A stretch of DNA of 64,000 nucleotides. Origin: Streptomycetaceae bacterium. GTDB lineage: Bacteria; Actinomycetota; Actinomycetes; Nanopelagicales; Nanopelagicaceae. Below, one piece after another: positions 1 through 9,365 of this stretch. The DNA lies in assembly GCA_027483765.1 (NCBI GenBank), contig JAIXTW010000010.1, positions 124,001 through 188,000 of the forward strand, written 5' to 3'. A program made the position numbers and the translations under genes. How positions within the stretch are numbered: the stretch's first letter is position 1; each line of letters begins with the position of its first letter. The notes beneath the pieces were generated by a model that saw nothing but the letters and a program-made list of their open reading frames with translations, was not told the origin of the DNA and made no database searches.

Positions 1-783
1 GACGTCGTAGGCAAGGTCAGTACGTGAATCAATACGTGTCAGCGCCTTCTCGTATTCGATGATGAGGGCTTCGTGGCTTGCATAAAAATCGACCGCCTTA
101 AACTGTTCTGGATCAACGCCGGCAGATGCCATAAATGAAAGTGCACGGCCAATCTCGGTTGCCATCTGCTCGTACTTCTCGCCGAATTTAGAGTCGCGGA
201 TAAAGCCCTTATTCCATTCGTGGACCTGACGCAGATCAGCAAAACCACCACGGGTAAATGCTCGGACTAGATTCAGAGTTGCCGCCGAGGTGTTGTACAC
301 ACGGACTAAACGCTGTGGATCTGGAGTACGCGCACTTTCGGTGAATTCAATATCGTTGACCGCATCTCCACGGTATGCCGGAAGAGTTACATTGCCTCGA
401 GTTTCCAGGTCGTTAGAGCGTGGCTTGGCAAACTGTCCAGCCATGCGTCCAACCTTGATTACCGGCAAACTTGAGTAATATTGCAATACCGCCGCCATCT
501 GCAGAATTGTCTTGATGCGATTGCGAATTGAATCTGCCGTTGCAGATGCAAAAGTTTCAGCACAATCTCCACCTTGTAACCAGAACGCGCGACCCGCAGC
601 TGCCTCAGCAATTTTTGCTTTCAGGTCATCACATTCACCGGCGAATACAAGTGGTGGTAACGCCTTGAGATCTGCCACGGCCTGAGCAAGTGCAGCGCCA
701 TCTTTCCCACCCGGCCAATTCGGTTGCTGTGCGGCAACTAAAGAAGAGTCGAAGAGATTATCTATCTGCGAGGAAGAATTCAT
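1..783 (-). CDS. aroG: 3-deoxy-7-phosphoheptulonate synthase, class II (partial, 3' end off the left edge)
   Basis: First enzyme of the shikimate pathway: condenses phosphoenolpyruvate with erythrose 4-phosphate. The ORF track misses it because it has no stop inside the window; I translated it by hand. About 261 residues are present and open at base 1. The N-terminal half of the plant/actinobacterial class II family is clear: QPNWPGG near the start, then FWLQGGDCAETF, VIKVGRMAGQFAKPRS and the HEWNKGF stretch. Two ATGs lie six bases apart (789 and 783). I prefer 783 because TACCAT, a good -10 box, sits 7 nt before it, suggesting a leaderless mRNA. Class II rather than the AroG/F/H type of E. 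coli is certain from these motifs. Confidence 0.93.
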   Translation of the reverse strand, partial: MNSSSQIDNLFDSSLVAAQQPNWPGGKDGAALAQAVADLKALPPLVFAGECDDLKAKIAEAAAGRAFWLQGGDCAETFASATADSIRNRIKTILQMAAVLQYYSSLPVIKVGRMAGQFAKPRSNDLETRGNVTLPAYRGDAVNDIEFTESARTPDPQRLVRVYNTSAATLNLVRAFTRGGFADLRQVHEWNKGFIRDSKFGEKYEQMATEIGRALSFMASAGVDPEQFKAVDFYASHEALIIEYEKALTRIDSRTDLAYDV

Positions 784-825
784 GGTCATAATGGTAGAGC
801 GTTCAATTGCTATCTCGGAGCGAGA

Positions 826-1851
826 TTAGCCAAAGAACGAGGTGATCTCCTCATATCGCTCGATAGGAACAGTCTTGAGGACATCAGTTGCCGATGCCAG
901 CGGCACACGAGCAATCTTTGTACCGTGTAGCGCCATCATCTTTCCGAAATCGCCATCATGGACAGCGGTAATGGCTTCTAGGCCAAATCGAGAACTAAGC
1001 ACTCGGTCAAAAGCCGATGGAGTTCCACCGCGCTGAATGTGACCCAGCACTGTGCAGCGTGTCTGATAGCCAGTCTTTGTCTCAATCTCCTTAGCGAGCC
1101 AATCGCCAATTCCTGAGAGTTGAACATGGCCAAATGCATCGAGTGGTTGGTCTTTGGTAATCATGTCGCCGTCTTGCGGGATAGCACCCTCAGCAATAAC
1201 AATGATTGGGGCGGTTCCGGTTTCAAAACGTGACTTTACATATTCACAGACCTTATCGACTGAGAACTTAACTTCTGGAATCAAGATGCATGCGGCATCT
1301 CCTGCGATACCAGAGTGCAGCGCAATCCATCCGGCGTGACGACCCATCACTTCAACGATGAGTGGGCGGTGATGTGATTCAGCAGTTGTATGAAGGCGAT
1401 CAATTGCCTCCATGGCAATGTTGACTGAGGTATCGAAGCCAAATGTGAAATCTGTATTGTTTAGATCGTTATCAATTGTCTTCGGAACACCAATAACCTT
1501 GACGCCTAAAGCATCAAGCTTTGTTGCCACACCGAGAGTGTCCTCGCCACCGATTGCGATAAGAACATCAATTCCTTGATCAGCAAGATTCTGCTTAATA
1601 CGCTCTACGCCATTCTCAATTTTAAATGGGTTGGTGCGAGATGAGCCAAGAATTGTTCCGCCCTTTGCCAAGATTGGCTTCACAGTCGCTAAATCAAGCG
1701 GCATGGTCATAGCCTCAAGTGGGCCCTTCCAGCCATCGCGAAATCCTACGAACTCATATCCGTACTCTTTAATTCCCTTAGTTACGACTCCGCGAATAAC
1801 GCCGTTAAGTCCTGGGCAATCTCCACCACCAGTAAGAATTCCAATACGCAT
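826..1851 (-). CDS. pfkA: 6-phosphofructokinase, PPi-type active-site signature
   Basis: Phosphorylates fructose 6-phosphate in glycolysis. The 341-residue product has the family motifs GGGDCPGLN (residues 8-16), GGEDTLG (101-107), PKTIDNDL (123-130) and EVMGRHAGW. The start is set at ATG 1851, not the longer ORF start, because GGAG lies 6 nt upstream and MRIGILTGGGDCPG matches the usual N-terminus. Family knowledge: residue 104 (E. coli numbering, same number here) separates phosphoryl donors; Gly104 goes with ATP and Asp104 with pyrophosphate, and Lys124 is common to group III enzymes. Here residue 104 is Asp and 124 is Lys, the pattern of the Amycolatopsis PPi enzyme, whereas mycobacterial and Streptomyces enzymes read GGEGTL. 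I therefore infer PPi dependence, which would make the step reversible. Not tested biochemically. Confidence 0.93.
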   Translation of the reverse strand: MRIGILTGGGDCPGLNGVIRGVVTKGIKEYGYEFVGFRDGWKGPLEAMTMPLDLATVKPILAKGGTILGSSRTNPFKIENGVERIKQNLADQGIDVLIAIGGEDTLGVATKLDALGVKVIGVPKTIDNDLNNTDFTFGFDTSVNIAMEAIDRLHTTAESHHRPLIVEVMGRHAGWIALHSGIAGDAACILIPEVKFSVDKVCEYVKSRFETGTAPIIVIAEGAIPQDGDMITKDQPLDAFGHVQLSGIGDWLAKEIETKTGYQTRCTVLGHIQRGGTPSAFDRVLSSRFGLEAITAVHDGDFGKMMALHGTKIARVPLASATDVLKTVPIERYEEITSFFG

Positions 1852-2025
1852 TACATGCTCCAAAATCATCTGTTTTCAAGTAAGAAAAGGGTAAATGGTA
1901 GTCATCATTGACTGGCACAGTCTAACCTTTCACCTGTGCCATTGGCGCCATGGCTCTGTACTTACCGCGGAGTAGGCACAGATGCGCCAGCAGATTATTG
2001 GGCAGACAGAGAGGGCAATTAGCAG

Positions 2026-2901
2026 ATGTCACGTCGTGGTTGGTTCCTTTTTATTCTGGTTGGCTTCTTGTGGGGTATCCCTTACCTATTTATTAAGGTT
2101 GCAGTAGATCCCGATAATGGATTTACACCGGCGATTGTTGTCTTCCTTCGAACTGCTATTGGCGCAGCTATCTTGATTCCGATTGCCTTAAAGCAGAAGG
2201 CGCTGATGCCAGCGATACGCGGGATCAAATACGTTGCACCGTATGCGCTATTAGAAATGATTGGACCCTGGATTCTTATCGGCACCGCTGAGCAAAAGAT
2301 TTCCTCAGGGCTAGCGGGATTACTTATTGCCTCGGTTCCAATCTGGGCGACTATCTTCGCTTCGATGCGTGGCGATAAAACTGTCTGGCAACGCACTCGG
2401 TTGATGGGAATTTTTGTTGGCTTTATCGGTTTAGTTGCCGTGGTCGGAATTGAGAGCATCACGGGTGGAGCTGACGCGCTCTCAATATTTATGGTGTTAA
2501 TCGCTGCAGTGGGTTATTCATATGCCGTGATGATGGTGCAAACAGCGCTACCCGGAGTTTCTGGAATCGCAATCAACGGTCTTGCTATGGCAATTTCTGC
2601 CATCTTCTATCTTCCATTCACTGTGGTGCAATGGCCGGCACATGAGATTTCAATGGGGGCAATCAACTCTGTAATCGGCCTTGGCATTCTTTCTACTGGC
2701 GCAGCATTTGTGGCTTTCTTTACTCTTTCGGCCATCATTGGCGTAGCTCGCGCATCGTTGGTGACTTATCTCAATACCGCATTCGCGGTAGTGCTTGGCG
2801 TGATTATTCTTAACGAACCGCTCACAACCGGAATGGCACTTGGGCTTCCTTTGGTTTTGATTGGTTCTTATTTCGCGAGCCGGAAGCCAGCAACGGCGTA
2901 G
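2026..2901 (+). CDS. EamA/DMT-family transporter
   Basis: A 291-residue, ten-helix-type membrane protein of the drug/metabolite transporter superfamily. The N-terminus (RGWFLFILVGFLWGIPYLFIK) and the second-half helix around GAAFVAFFTLSAIIGVARAS are typical of EamA repeats, two of which fill the protein. These carriers usually export amino acids or small metabolites; the substrate cannot be inferred. It is transcribed divergently from pfkA across a 174-bp gap in which I see no other gene, and uppP follows 13 bp downstream, so the two probably share a transcript. Confidence 0.85.
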   Translation: MSRRGWFLFILVGFLWGIPYLFIKVAVDPDNGFTPAIVVFLRTAIGAAILIPIALKQKALMPAIRGIKYVAPYALLEMIGPWILIGTAEQKISSGLAGLLIASVPIWATIFASMRGDKTVWQRTRLMGIFVGFIGLVAVVGIESITGGADALSIFMVLIAAVGYSYAVMMVQTALPGVSGIAINGLAMAISAIFYLPFTVVQWPAHEISMGAINSVIGLGILSTGAAFVAFFTLSAIIGVARASLVTYLNTAFAVVLGVIILNEPLTTGMALGLPLVLIGSYFASRKPATA

Positions 2902-2914
2902 TTGACGCCATACT

Positions 2915-3730
2915 GTGACAATGTTTGAAGCGCTCTTTCTTGGTTTAGTTCAGGGTCTGACTGAATTTATCCCGGTCTCATCTAGCGCGCATCTACGTAT
3001 AGTCGGTGAATTTCTTCCCAATGCCAGCGATCCAGGGGCAGCATTTACTGCAATCACTCAAATTGGGACAGAGCTAGCAGTGCTTCTCTACTTTAGAAAA
3101 GATATCCTGCGAATAATCCGCGCGTGGATTACTCGTGATGGCTCACCGGAGGCGCGCCTTGGAACACTCATCATTATTGGTTCGCTACCAATCGCAGTTC
3201 TCGGATATCTCGGACAGGATTACATCACCAACCATTTCCGCTCACTATGGGTTGTTGCTACCTCATTAATTCTCTTTGGACTCATCCTCGGCTACGCCGA
3301 TCACGTTGGTAAGCGCGAGAAATCGCTGGACTCACTCAATGTTAAAGATGGCCTGGCTTATGGAATAGCGCAATCACTTGCACTGATTCCAGGAGTATCT
3401 CGTTCTGGTGCAACGATTGCCCTGGGTCGTTTTCTTGGATACAAACGTGATGCGGCACTTCGTTACTCATTCTTACTAGCTATCCCGGCTGTATTCGGTA
3501 GCGGCTTCTACGAACTTAAAGCGGCGATCTCAGATTCAACGGTCTCGGTCTATTCCATGCCAGAAATTCTCGCTGCGACAGTAGTGGCATTTATCGTGGG
3601 CTATAGCGTGATTGCCTGGCTGATGAAATTCATCGCGACTAAAAACTTCACACCTTTTGTAATTTATCGCGTCGTCTTGGGTACTGCTCTGCTAATTGCG
3701 TTAGCAACTGGCGCCATTAGCGCTCAGTAA
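2915..3730 (+). CDS. uppP: Undecaprenyl-diphosphatase (bacitracin resistance protein type)
   Basis: Integral membrane phosphatase that recycles undecaprenyl pyrophosphate, the lipid carrier of cell-wall synthesis. The 271-residue product shows both family signatures: GLVQGLTEFIPVSSSAHL near the N-terminus with the catalytic Glu-rich segment, and PGVSRSGATIALGRFLG around residue 165. The annotated start is GTG 2915; an ATG two codons later (2921) is an equal candidate. Its 3' end overlaps era, which runs the other way, by 14 bp. Confidence 0.95.
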   Translation: MTMFEALFLGLVQGLTEFIPVSSSAHLRIVGEFLPNASDPGAAFTAITQIGTELAVLLYFRKDILRIIRAWITRDGSPEARLGTLIIIGSLPIAVLGYLGQDYITNHFRSLWVVATSLILFGLILGYADHVGKREKSLDSLNVKDGLAYGIAQSLALIPGVSRSGATIALGRFLGYKRDAALRYSFLLAIPAVFGSGFYELKAAISDSTVSVYSMPEILAATVVAFIVGYSVIAWLMKFIATKNFTPFVIYRVVLGTALLIALATGAISAQ

Positions 3731-4634
3731 ACCCGAGACGTTCTAGCAGCTTTGGATCGCGCTGCCACTCTTTCGAGACTTTCACATGTAGGCCAAGAAA
3801 TATTCTCGCCCCAAGTTCGCGCTCAATATCTTTTCGCGAACGCATCCCAATATCTTTTAGGCGCTCACCTTGATGTCCAAGAATGATGCCGGTCTGGGAA
3901 TCTCGTTCAACGTGAATAGTTGCGTGAATATCAAAAAATGGGCGACTGCCCTTCTCTTCCCGCTCTGACATCTCATCGATGGTGACCATGATTGAGTGTG
4001 GCAACTCTTCGCGCGCATCGCGCATCGCTGCCTCTCGAATAAGTTCACAGATCAGCTGCTCAATTCCTTGATCGCTTTTCATATCTTCTGGGTAAAAGGC
4101 TGGCCCCGCCGGGAGGTTCTTACCAATAAGTTCTTCGAGTAAATCAATCTGCTCATGAATTGCCGCTGAGATAGGGATGATTTCATCCCAGGTGAAGCCG
4201 TTGGCAAGTGCAGAGATTCCTAAAAGTCGAGTGGCAATATTCTTCTTCGAGACCAAATCTGTCTTGGTCACCAATGCAAACTTTTTTGCCCGCGGATGCT
4301 TCGCGATTTCTGCCGCGATGAACTCATCTCCCGCTCCAGAAGTTTCGTCAGCAGGAAGACACATCATCACGATATCTACCGAATCCATGCTCTCGCTGAC
4401 TACCGCGTTAAGGCGATGCCCCAGCAGCGTCTTTGGTTTGTGCACGCCAGGAGTATCAACGAGCACAGCCTGAAATTCGGAGTTGTTAATGATTCCGCGA
4501 ATTGCATGGCGTGTGGTGTTTGGGTGAGGAGAAGTAATTGCAATCTTGCTACCAACAAGTGCGTTAATAAGAGTCGATTTTCCAGTGTTTGGGCGGCCGA
4601 CGATTGCGACAAAGCCCGAACGGAATTCACTCAT
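3717..4634 (-). CDS. era: GTPase Era
   Basis: Essential GTPase that binds the 3' end of 16S rRNA and assists 30S assembly. About 305 residues: G1 GRPNTGKST, G3 DTPG, G4 TKTD, and a C-terminal KH RNA-binding domain with ILGHQGERLKDIG. The start is placed at ATG 4634 (MSEFRSGFVAIVGRPN); a second in-frame ATG lies two codons upstream. GAGAAT sits 6 nt before 4634, so an own leaderless promoter is possible although dprA ends only about 30 bp upstream. The tail overlaps uppP convergently. Confidence 0.95.
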   Translation of the reverse strand: MSEFRSGFVAIVGRPNTGKSTLINALVGSKIAITSPHPNTTRHAIRGIINNSEFQAVLVDTPGVHKPKTLLGHRLNAVVSESMDSVDIVMMCLPADETSGAGDEFIAAEIAKHPRAKKFALVTKTDLVSKKNIATRLLGISALANGFTWDEIIPISAAIHEQIDLLEELIGKNLPAGPAFYPEDMKSDQGIEQLICELIREAAMRDAREELPHSIMVTIDEMSEREEKGSRPFFDIHATIHVERDSQTGIILGHQGERLKDIGMRSRKDIERELGARIFLGLHVKVSKEWQRDPKLLERLGFTER

Positions 4635-4666
4635 GCGCATATTCTCTCATTACACGGGCGCATTAC

Positions 4667-5515
4667 CTAAAGGGCTGAAATCAACTCCATCGCATCGGCA
4701 ACTGATGTCACTAACTCGGCGGCACGTTCACCGATAAGACGATGACACCCTTCCGATGATGGCGAAGTAATCGGTCCAGGTATTGCCATTACCGGTCGCA
4801 TTAACTCTGCCGCATCACGCGCTGTGCGTAGGGAACCACTTCTAAATGCCGCCTCGACCACCAACGTGCTTAAGGAGAGCGCTGCAATTAAGCGATTGCG
4901 AGTGAGAAATCTATGTGGCATCGCAACGACACCTGGCATGACCTCAGTGATAATCGCTCCATGTTCGCAGATCTCCTCAAAGAGACGTGCGTTACCGGCT
5001 GGATACTGCACATCAATACCGGATGCAATCACTGCAATCGTGCGACCTTCTGCAACAAGTGCTCCGCGGTGAGCGGCGGTATCTATTCCATATGCTCCCC
5101 CACTAATGATGTCCCACTCGCGATCGACAAAACCTGCTGCGAAATCGCCAGCTAATCGAACGCCGTACGGAGTTGGATTTCTTGTTCCCACTATGGCAAG
5201 TGAAGGGTTATTGAGAATCGAAACGTCGCCTTTAACAATCAAAGCAAACGGTGGCGATTGCAGTTCATTTACTCGCACCGGCCAATTCTCATCTTCAGGT
5301 GTGAGAAATACGGACGAGCACTCAGAAATAGAATTAAGCGCTTGGGCCGAATCGAAATCTTTCACCTTGGTAATTAATTGACCGTACTTGACCGTGTCAT
5401 ACTTGCCACTAATTAACCGGTCGAAGACAACGTCTACCCCCTTCTCTGCAACTTCTCTGGCCCAAAATGGAGCTGCTGGTTCAATATTTGCAAAGAGCGC
5501 CAAGCGTTTATTCAT
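4667..5515 (-). CDS. dprA: DNA-processing protein DprA
   Basis: Loads RecA on incoming single-stranded DNA during transformation. The 282-residue protein carries the Rossmann-like DprA core with VGTRNPTPYG, SGGAYGIDTAAHRGAL and the RNRLIAALS motif. It stops soon after the Rossmann domain, so the C-terminal winged helix seen in longer homologues is absent. The first codons overlap the comM stop by 4 bp, showing translational coupling. Retention of dprA and comM next to each other suggests uptake and recombination of DNA may still matter in this small-genome lineage. Confidence 0.94.
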   Translation of the reverse strand: MNKRLALFANIEPAAPFWAREVAEKGVDVVFDRLISGKYDTVKYGQLITKVKDFDSAQALNSISECSSVFLTPEDENWPVRVNELQSPPFALIVKGDVSILNNPSLAIVGTRNPTPYGVRLAGDFAAGFVDREWDIISGGAYGIDTAAHRGALVAEGRTIAVIASGIDVQYPAGNARLFEEICEHGAIITEVMPGVVAMPHRFLTRNRLIAALSLSTLVVEAAFRSGSLRTARDAAELMRPVMAIPGPITSPSSEGCHRLIGERAAELVTSVADAMELISAL

Positions 5516-7032
5516 ATCTCAGATCCCTCGCGTAAGGAGAATGAACGTTGCACATCGGCTAGAACGGGAATGTTTCTACCGGCAAGGTCGGCTAACGTCC
5601 AGGAAAGGCGGAGAACTTTATGCATCCCCCGCGCAGTGATTCGCTCATGGTCAAGTTCATCGTGTAAAAAATTCATAGCCTCTCGCTCAGGTCGATAACT
5701 CGTTCTTAGTTCACGACTCGGAATCTGAGAATTCAAATGCCAACTTTGGCTCTTAAATCTTTCAGCAGCAACTGCACGTGCTGCAATTACACGTTCACGA
5801 ATCACTTCACTACTTTCACCTAGTTCGGTTGCTGCCATCTCCACTCTTGAAACCGGGTCGACTTGCACACGCATATCGATGCGATCCATCAATGGGCCAG
5901 AAAGTCGGCCAAGATAACGACGTACCGAGAGCGAAGAACATTGGCATCCGCGCCCCTTTCCACTGAATTTCCCACATGGGCATGGATTAGCCGCCAGTAC
6001 CAAGAGAAACTCTGCCGGAAAAGTAATGTTGCCGACGCTGCGAGTTATTGTGATGGTTCCTGATTCCAGAGGTTGGCGTAGTGAATCAAGGACACCCGAT
6101 GCACACTCTGGCGCCTCATCTATAAATAGAACGCCATGATGAGCCAAACTGCATGCGCCTGGTTTTATTACATGCGAACCACCGCCAACAATGGAGACGC
6201 GGGAGGCGGTGTGATGTGGAGAGATAATCGGTGCGAGTAGCGACATCGGAGAGCGTGTACCCAACGCTCCGGAAATCGAATGCACTGCAGTTACCTCGAG
6301 TGCTTGATCAATAGTCAGGGCCGGCATAATCGATGGAATTCGCGAAGCAATCATTGTTTTTCCGGCACCTGGCGGCCCAATGAGCAACAAATGATGTCCG
6401 CCGGTAGCGGCGACCTCTGCCGCAAAGCGAGCTTTGCTCTGGCCGGCAACATCTTGGAAATCTAGATAACTATCGCGCTCTGTATTTTCTAAATCTAACT
6501 CTTGGAGTTCTGGTGTGACCCCCGTACGCATCCATTGCAACACATGATGCAAATTCTCGAATGTAAGTATCTGCATCTGCGGCATCAGCAGCGCCTCTGC
6601 CCGATTACTCATGGGAATAACTGCTCGAGTTATTCCGGCCTGATAGGCGGCAATCAGCGCCGGCAGAACTCCGCGCACCGAACGAATTTTTCCATCAAGG
6701 GCTAACTCGCCTAGAACCACAGTGGCATCAAGCGGTTCTTGCGGGATTACCTGATGTGCAATCAAAATGCCCAGCGCAATCGAGAGATCAAAACTGGATC
6801 CACTCTTGGGAAGCCAGGCAGGTGACATAGATACAGTCACTTTTCGGTTAGGCCAAATCTCATTGCAATTTGTTATGGCCGCGCGAACTCGATCGCGTGA
6901 TTCTTGGAGCGCAGCATCAGGTAAGCCCAAAAGTGAATACATCGGAATTCCATCAGAGATATCTACTTCGATTTCAACAATACTTCCAGAAATTCCAAGT
7001 AACGCTACGCTCTTGGTGAATCCGATACTCAC
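5512..7032 (-). CDS. comM: YifB/ComM-family Mg-chelatase-like AAA+ ATPase
   Basis: Hexameric branch-migration helicase that widens recombination tracts in natural transformation (known for ComM). 506 residues: an N-terminal Lon-protease-like ChlI domain (about 1-175), an AAA+ core with Walker A GPPGAGKT near residue 218 and Walker B VLFIDEAPE, and a C-terminal Mg-chelatase domain with the Cys motif CPCGKFSGKGRGCQC. It sits between yraN and dprA with 4-bp overlaps on both sides, the usual actinobacterial arrangement. Confidence 0.94.
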   Translation of the reverse strand: MSIGFTKSVALLGISGSIVEIEVDISDGIPMYSLLGLPDAALQESRDRVRAAITNCNEIWPNRKVTVSMSPAWLPKSGSSFDLSIALGILIAHQVIPQEPLDATVVLGELALDGKIRSVRGVLPALIAAYQAGITRAVIPMSNRAEALLMPQMQILTFENLHHVLQWMRTGVTPELQELDLENTERDSYLDFQDVAGQSKARFAAEVAATGGHHLLLIGPPGAGKTMIASRIPSIMPALTIDQALEVTAVHSISGALGTRSPMSLLAPIISPHHTASRVSIVGGGSHVIKPGACSLAHHGVLFIDEAPECASGVLDSLRQPLESGTITITRSVGNITFPAEFLLVLAANPCPCGKFSGKGRGCQCSSLSVRRYLGRLSGPLMDRIDMRVQVDPVSRVEMAATELGESSEVIRERVIAARAVAAERFKSQSWHLNSQIPSRELRTSYRPEREAMNFLHDELDHERITARGMHKVLRLSWTLADLAGRNIPVLADVQRSFSLREGSEI

Positions 7033-7409
7033 AGAATGTTTTCGCGGTACTCAAGTGTGTGGCTGCCATCTGAGGCGAGCAGAATCGCCACAACATCAAT
7101 TGCGTAATCACAGCCCAGGCAGCCATGTGTAGCCAGCCACGCGAGTGCTAACCGTTGCATGCGATGGGCCTTATCCCGATTGATTGCTTCGACTGGATGA
7201 CCAAAAGCAAGTGAACTTCGGGTCTTTACCTCAATGAAGTGGAAAATTCCGTCTGCGCTGAGTGAAATTAAATCGACTTCGCCCTCACGGATACGCCAAT
7301 TTCTTTCGAGGATTTCGTCTCCTCTTTTTTCGATGAACTCAGCCGCCTTTGATTCGCCGAAGGCGCCAGTGCGCTGCTTAGGTCCAGGTCGTTTTAACTT
7401 TGTGGGCAT
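7029..7409 (-). CDS. yraN: YraN family (UPF0102) predicted nuclease-fold protein
   Basis: A 126-residue member of UPF0102, a Holliday-junction-resolvase-like fold with unproven function. Visible motifs are GAFGESKAAEFIEKRG, ILERNWRIREGEVDLIS and FIEVKTRS, holding the E-x-D...E-x-K nuclease-like residues. The track starts at a TTG (7433); I prefer ATG 7409 because TACCCT lies exactly 6 nt before it, fitting a leaderless promoter. The gene ends inside the start of comM. The DUF2469 gene that often lies between rnhB and yraN in actinobacteria is absent here. Confidence 0.9.
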   Translation of the reverse strand: MPTKLKRPGPKQRTGAFGESKAAEFIEKRGDEILERNWRIREGEVDLISLSADGIFHFIEVKTRSSLAFGHPVEAINRDKAHRMQRLALAWLATHGCLGCDYAIDVVAILLASDGSHTLEYRENIL

Positions 7410-7469
7410 GTGCGCAGGGTAGATAGGGCGCAAGTAAATATCTGAGGGAAGTTGGGTTGCTGTGTAAAA

Positions 7470-8075
7470 CTATTTAAGCAGAGCTGCAATATTTGAAAAT
7501 GATCTGCGATGTTCTACACAAGGTCCATGCTCTGCCAAGGCTGCGGTATGAGCCGCCGTGATATAGCCCTTATGTCCGGCAAAGCCATACTGTGGATACT
7601 TCTTATCAAGTTCAATCATCTCGCGGTCCCTGGTAACTTTGGCGATAATCGACGCTGCACTTATTGCAGTGACAACTTGATCGCCTTTCCAGACGGCCAC
7701 ATTAGGAATTGCCAACCCTTGGATTGCATAACCATCGGTGAGAACGTAGGCCGGTTCGATGACGAGCCCATTGACTGCTCTGCGCATTCCATCAAGGTTT
7801 GCTGCGTGCACTCCACGTTCATCAATTTCTTCAACCGATACCCGTATGACAGAAACGCTTGCTGCGATGTTCATGATGACATCAAATAACTCTTCCCGCT
7901 TCTTTTCGGAGATCTCTTTTGAATCTCGCACAGCCGCCAACTCTGGCGCAGATGGATCTTTTAAAATCACTGCGGCAATTACAAGTGGTCCAGCGCAGGG
8001 ACCTCGTCCTGCTTCATCAACTCCGGCGATCGGAGAAATACCAGAAGCTAGAAGTAGCTCCTCGATCGCCTTCAT
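7470..8075 (-). CDS. rnhB: Ribonuclease HII
   Basis: Removes RNA from RNA-DNA hybrids and excises misincorporated ribonucleotides. The 201-residue protein has the GVDEAGRGPCAGPLV motif with the first Asp-Glu metal ligands, a TDG motif, SAASIIAKVTRDR and the YGFAGHKGY loop. It follows lepB with a 9-bp gap in the rplS-lepB-rnhB order common to actinobacteria. Confidence 0.96.
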   Translation of the reverse strand: MKAIEELLLASGISPIAGVDEAGRGPCAGPLVIAAVILKDPSAPELAAVRDSKEISEKKREELFDVIMNIAASVSVIRVSVEEIDERGVHAANLDGMRRAVNGLVIEPAYVLTDGYAIQGLAIPNVAVWKGDQVVTAISAASIIAKVTRDREMIELDKKYPQYGFAGHKGYITAAHTAALAEHGPCVEHRRSFSNIAALLK

Positions 8076-8084
8076 GAGTTGGTT

Positions 8085-8738
8085 TTACTTGATTGGGTCT
8101 TGCGAAGAAATGATGCCAATATTTTTAAGTGGCCAGATGATGGCATAGGCGCGTCCGGTAATTTTGGAGACTGGCACAAAGCCATTGTTCACATCATCTT
8201 GGTGATAACGAGAATCAGCTGATGCTGATCGATGATCGCCCATTACCCAAATCTTGCCTTCGGGGACAGTGACGTTAAATTTCATCTCGCTCGGTTTATT
8301 TCCAGCGAAAATATATGGCTCATCTGCAACTTTGCCATTGACTGTCAGCTTGCCACTCTTGGTGCAACAGATAACTTCATCTCCAGCCACACCAATGACG
8401 CGCTTGACCAAATATTGTTTTGCTGGATTAGGAAGCACTCCAACTAGGACAAGTGCATCTTTAACTTTGGCAACAATCTTGTTCTCATTGCCAACATATG
8501 GTTCAGGCAACCAATTAGATGGATCTCTAAAGACCACGACATCGCCGCGATTTATATTCTTTGCGATAAACGGAATCTTGTTGACTGCCACGCGATCTTG
8601 AATCTGGAGCGTGTTCTCCATAGATCCCGATGGGATGAAGAAGAATTGGACAATCAGCGTCTTAATCAGGAGTGAGACAGCGAGCGCAACGATTACAAGA
8701 ATCGGGAACTCACGAAGGACTGAGCCCTTACGTGACAT
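8085..8738 (-). CDS. lepB: Signal peptidase I
   Basis: Membrane-anchored serine/lysine protease that removes Sec and Tat signal peptides outside the membrane. The 217-residue protein has one N-terminal transmembrane helix (about residues 11-34), catalytic Ser39 in PSGSM, catalytic Lys112 in VKRVIGVAGD, and the MGDHRSASADSR box. It is the likely processing enzyme for the several secreted proteins encoded in this window. Confidence 0.96.
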   Translation of the reverse strand: MSRKGSVLREFPILVIVALAVSLLIKTLIVQFFFIPSGSMENTLQIQDRVAVNKIPFIAKNINRGDVVVFRDPSNWLPEPYVGNENKIVAKVKDALVLVGVLPNPAKQYLVKRVIGVAGDEVICCTKSGKLTVNGKVADEPYIFAGNKPSEMKFNVTVPEGKIWVMGDHRSASADSRYHQDDVNNGFVPVSKITGRAYAIIWPLKNIGIISSQDPIK

Positions 8739-8753
8739 GAGGAGAGCTTGGTT

Positions 8754-9332
8754 TTATTCTGGCTTGTCGGTTACAGCAACATCTTCGGTAGTCGCAGCTT
8801 CCGCTGGAACCTCGGACTCAGCAATGACTTCTACTGGCTCGGACACAACAACATCTTCGGCTACTGGGGCTTCAACCACAGCATCTGTAGTTACAACTTC
8901 AGCTGGAACCTCGGACTCAGCAATGACTTCTACTGGCTCGGACACAGCAACCGGAGTCGAAAGAATTCCATCGCCGTAGCCTTCAATGCCATCGCGCTTT
9001 TCGCGAATCTTTGCAGCCTTACCGCGAAGGTCGCGTAGGTAGTAAAGCTTGGCGCGACGTACATCGCCCTTCTTTACTAGTTCAATCTTTTCAATAACTG
9101 GTGTGTGAACTGGGAATGTGCGCTCTACGCCAACACCGTATGAAACTTTACGGATTGTGAAAGTCTCGCGGACTCCATCGCCCTGGCGACCGATAACGAT
9201 TCCCTGGAAGACCTGGAGACGTGACTTGTTGCCTTCGATAACACGAACGTGGATCTTGAGCTCATCGCCTGCGCGGAACTGTGGAATGTCCTTGCGGAGT
9301 GAGGCAGCATCTACAACGTCGAGAATGTTCAT
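8754..9332 (-). CDS. rplS: 50S ribosomal protein L19 with a long acidic C-terminal tail
   Basis: L19 sits at the 30S-50S interface. Residues 1-113 are a normal L19 ([46 protein letters not shown]). Actinobacterial L19 normally ends there. This one continues for about 80 residues rich in Val, Ala, Glu and Pro, with almost no basic residues, built partly on a duplicated unit [15 protein letters not shown] at 131-145 and 164-178. Start is at ATG 9332 ([13 protein letters not shown] matches other L19); an upstream in-frame ATG at 9350 would add six residues. First gene of the lepB-rnhB-dprA block. Confidence 0.93.
   Translation of the reverse strand: MNILDVVDAASLRKDIPQFRAGDELKIHVRVIEGNKSRLQVFQGIVIGRQGDGVRETFTIRKVSYGVGVERTFPVHTPVIEKIELVKKGDVRRAKLYYLRDLRGKAAKIREKRDGIEGYGDGILSTPVAVSEPVEVIAESEVPAEVVTTDAVVEAPVAEDVVVSEPVEVIAESEVPAEAATTEDVAVTDKPE
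8803..8946. repeat. 45-bp exact direct repeat inside the rplS tail, period 99 bp
   Basis: The 45 bases at 8803-8847 recur without a mismatch at 8902-8946. The period is 99 bp, exactly 33 codons, so the reading frame is kept and the encoded tail repeats a 15-residue acidic block. Identity at the DNA level means the duplication is recent or kept uniform by recombination. Confidence 0.95.
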
Positions 9333-9365
9333 CTTTTCGGTCCTGTTCATTACCTAATTAAGTAA

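Noticed and set aside
39-478. Track ORFs at 39-251 (-) and 290-478 (+)
   Set aside because: Shadows in other frames of the class II DAHP synthase, which covers 1-783 on the minus strand.
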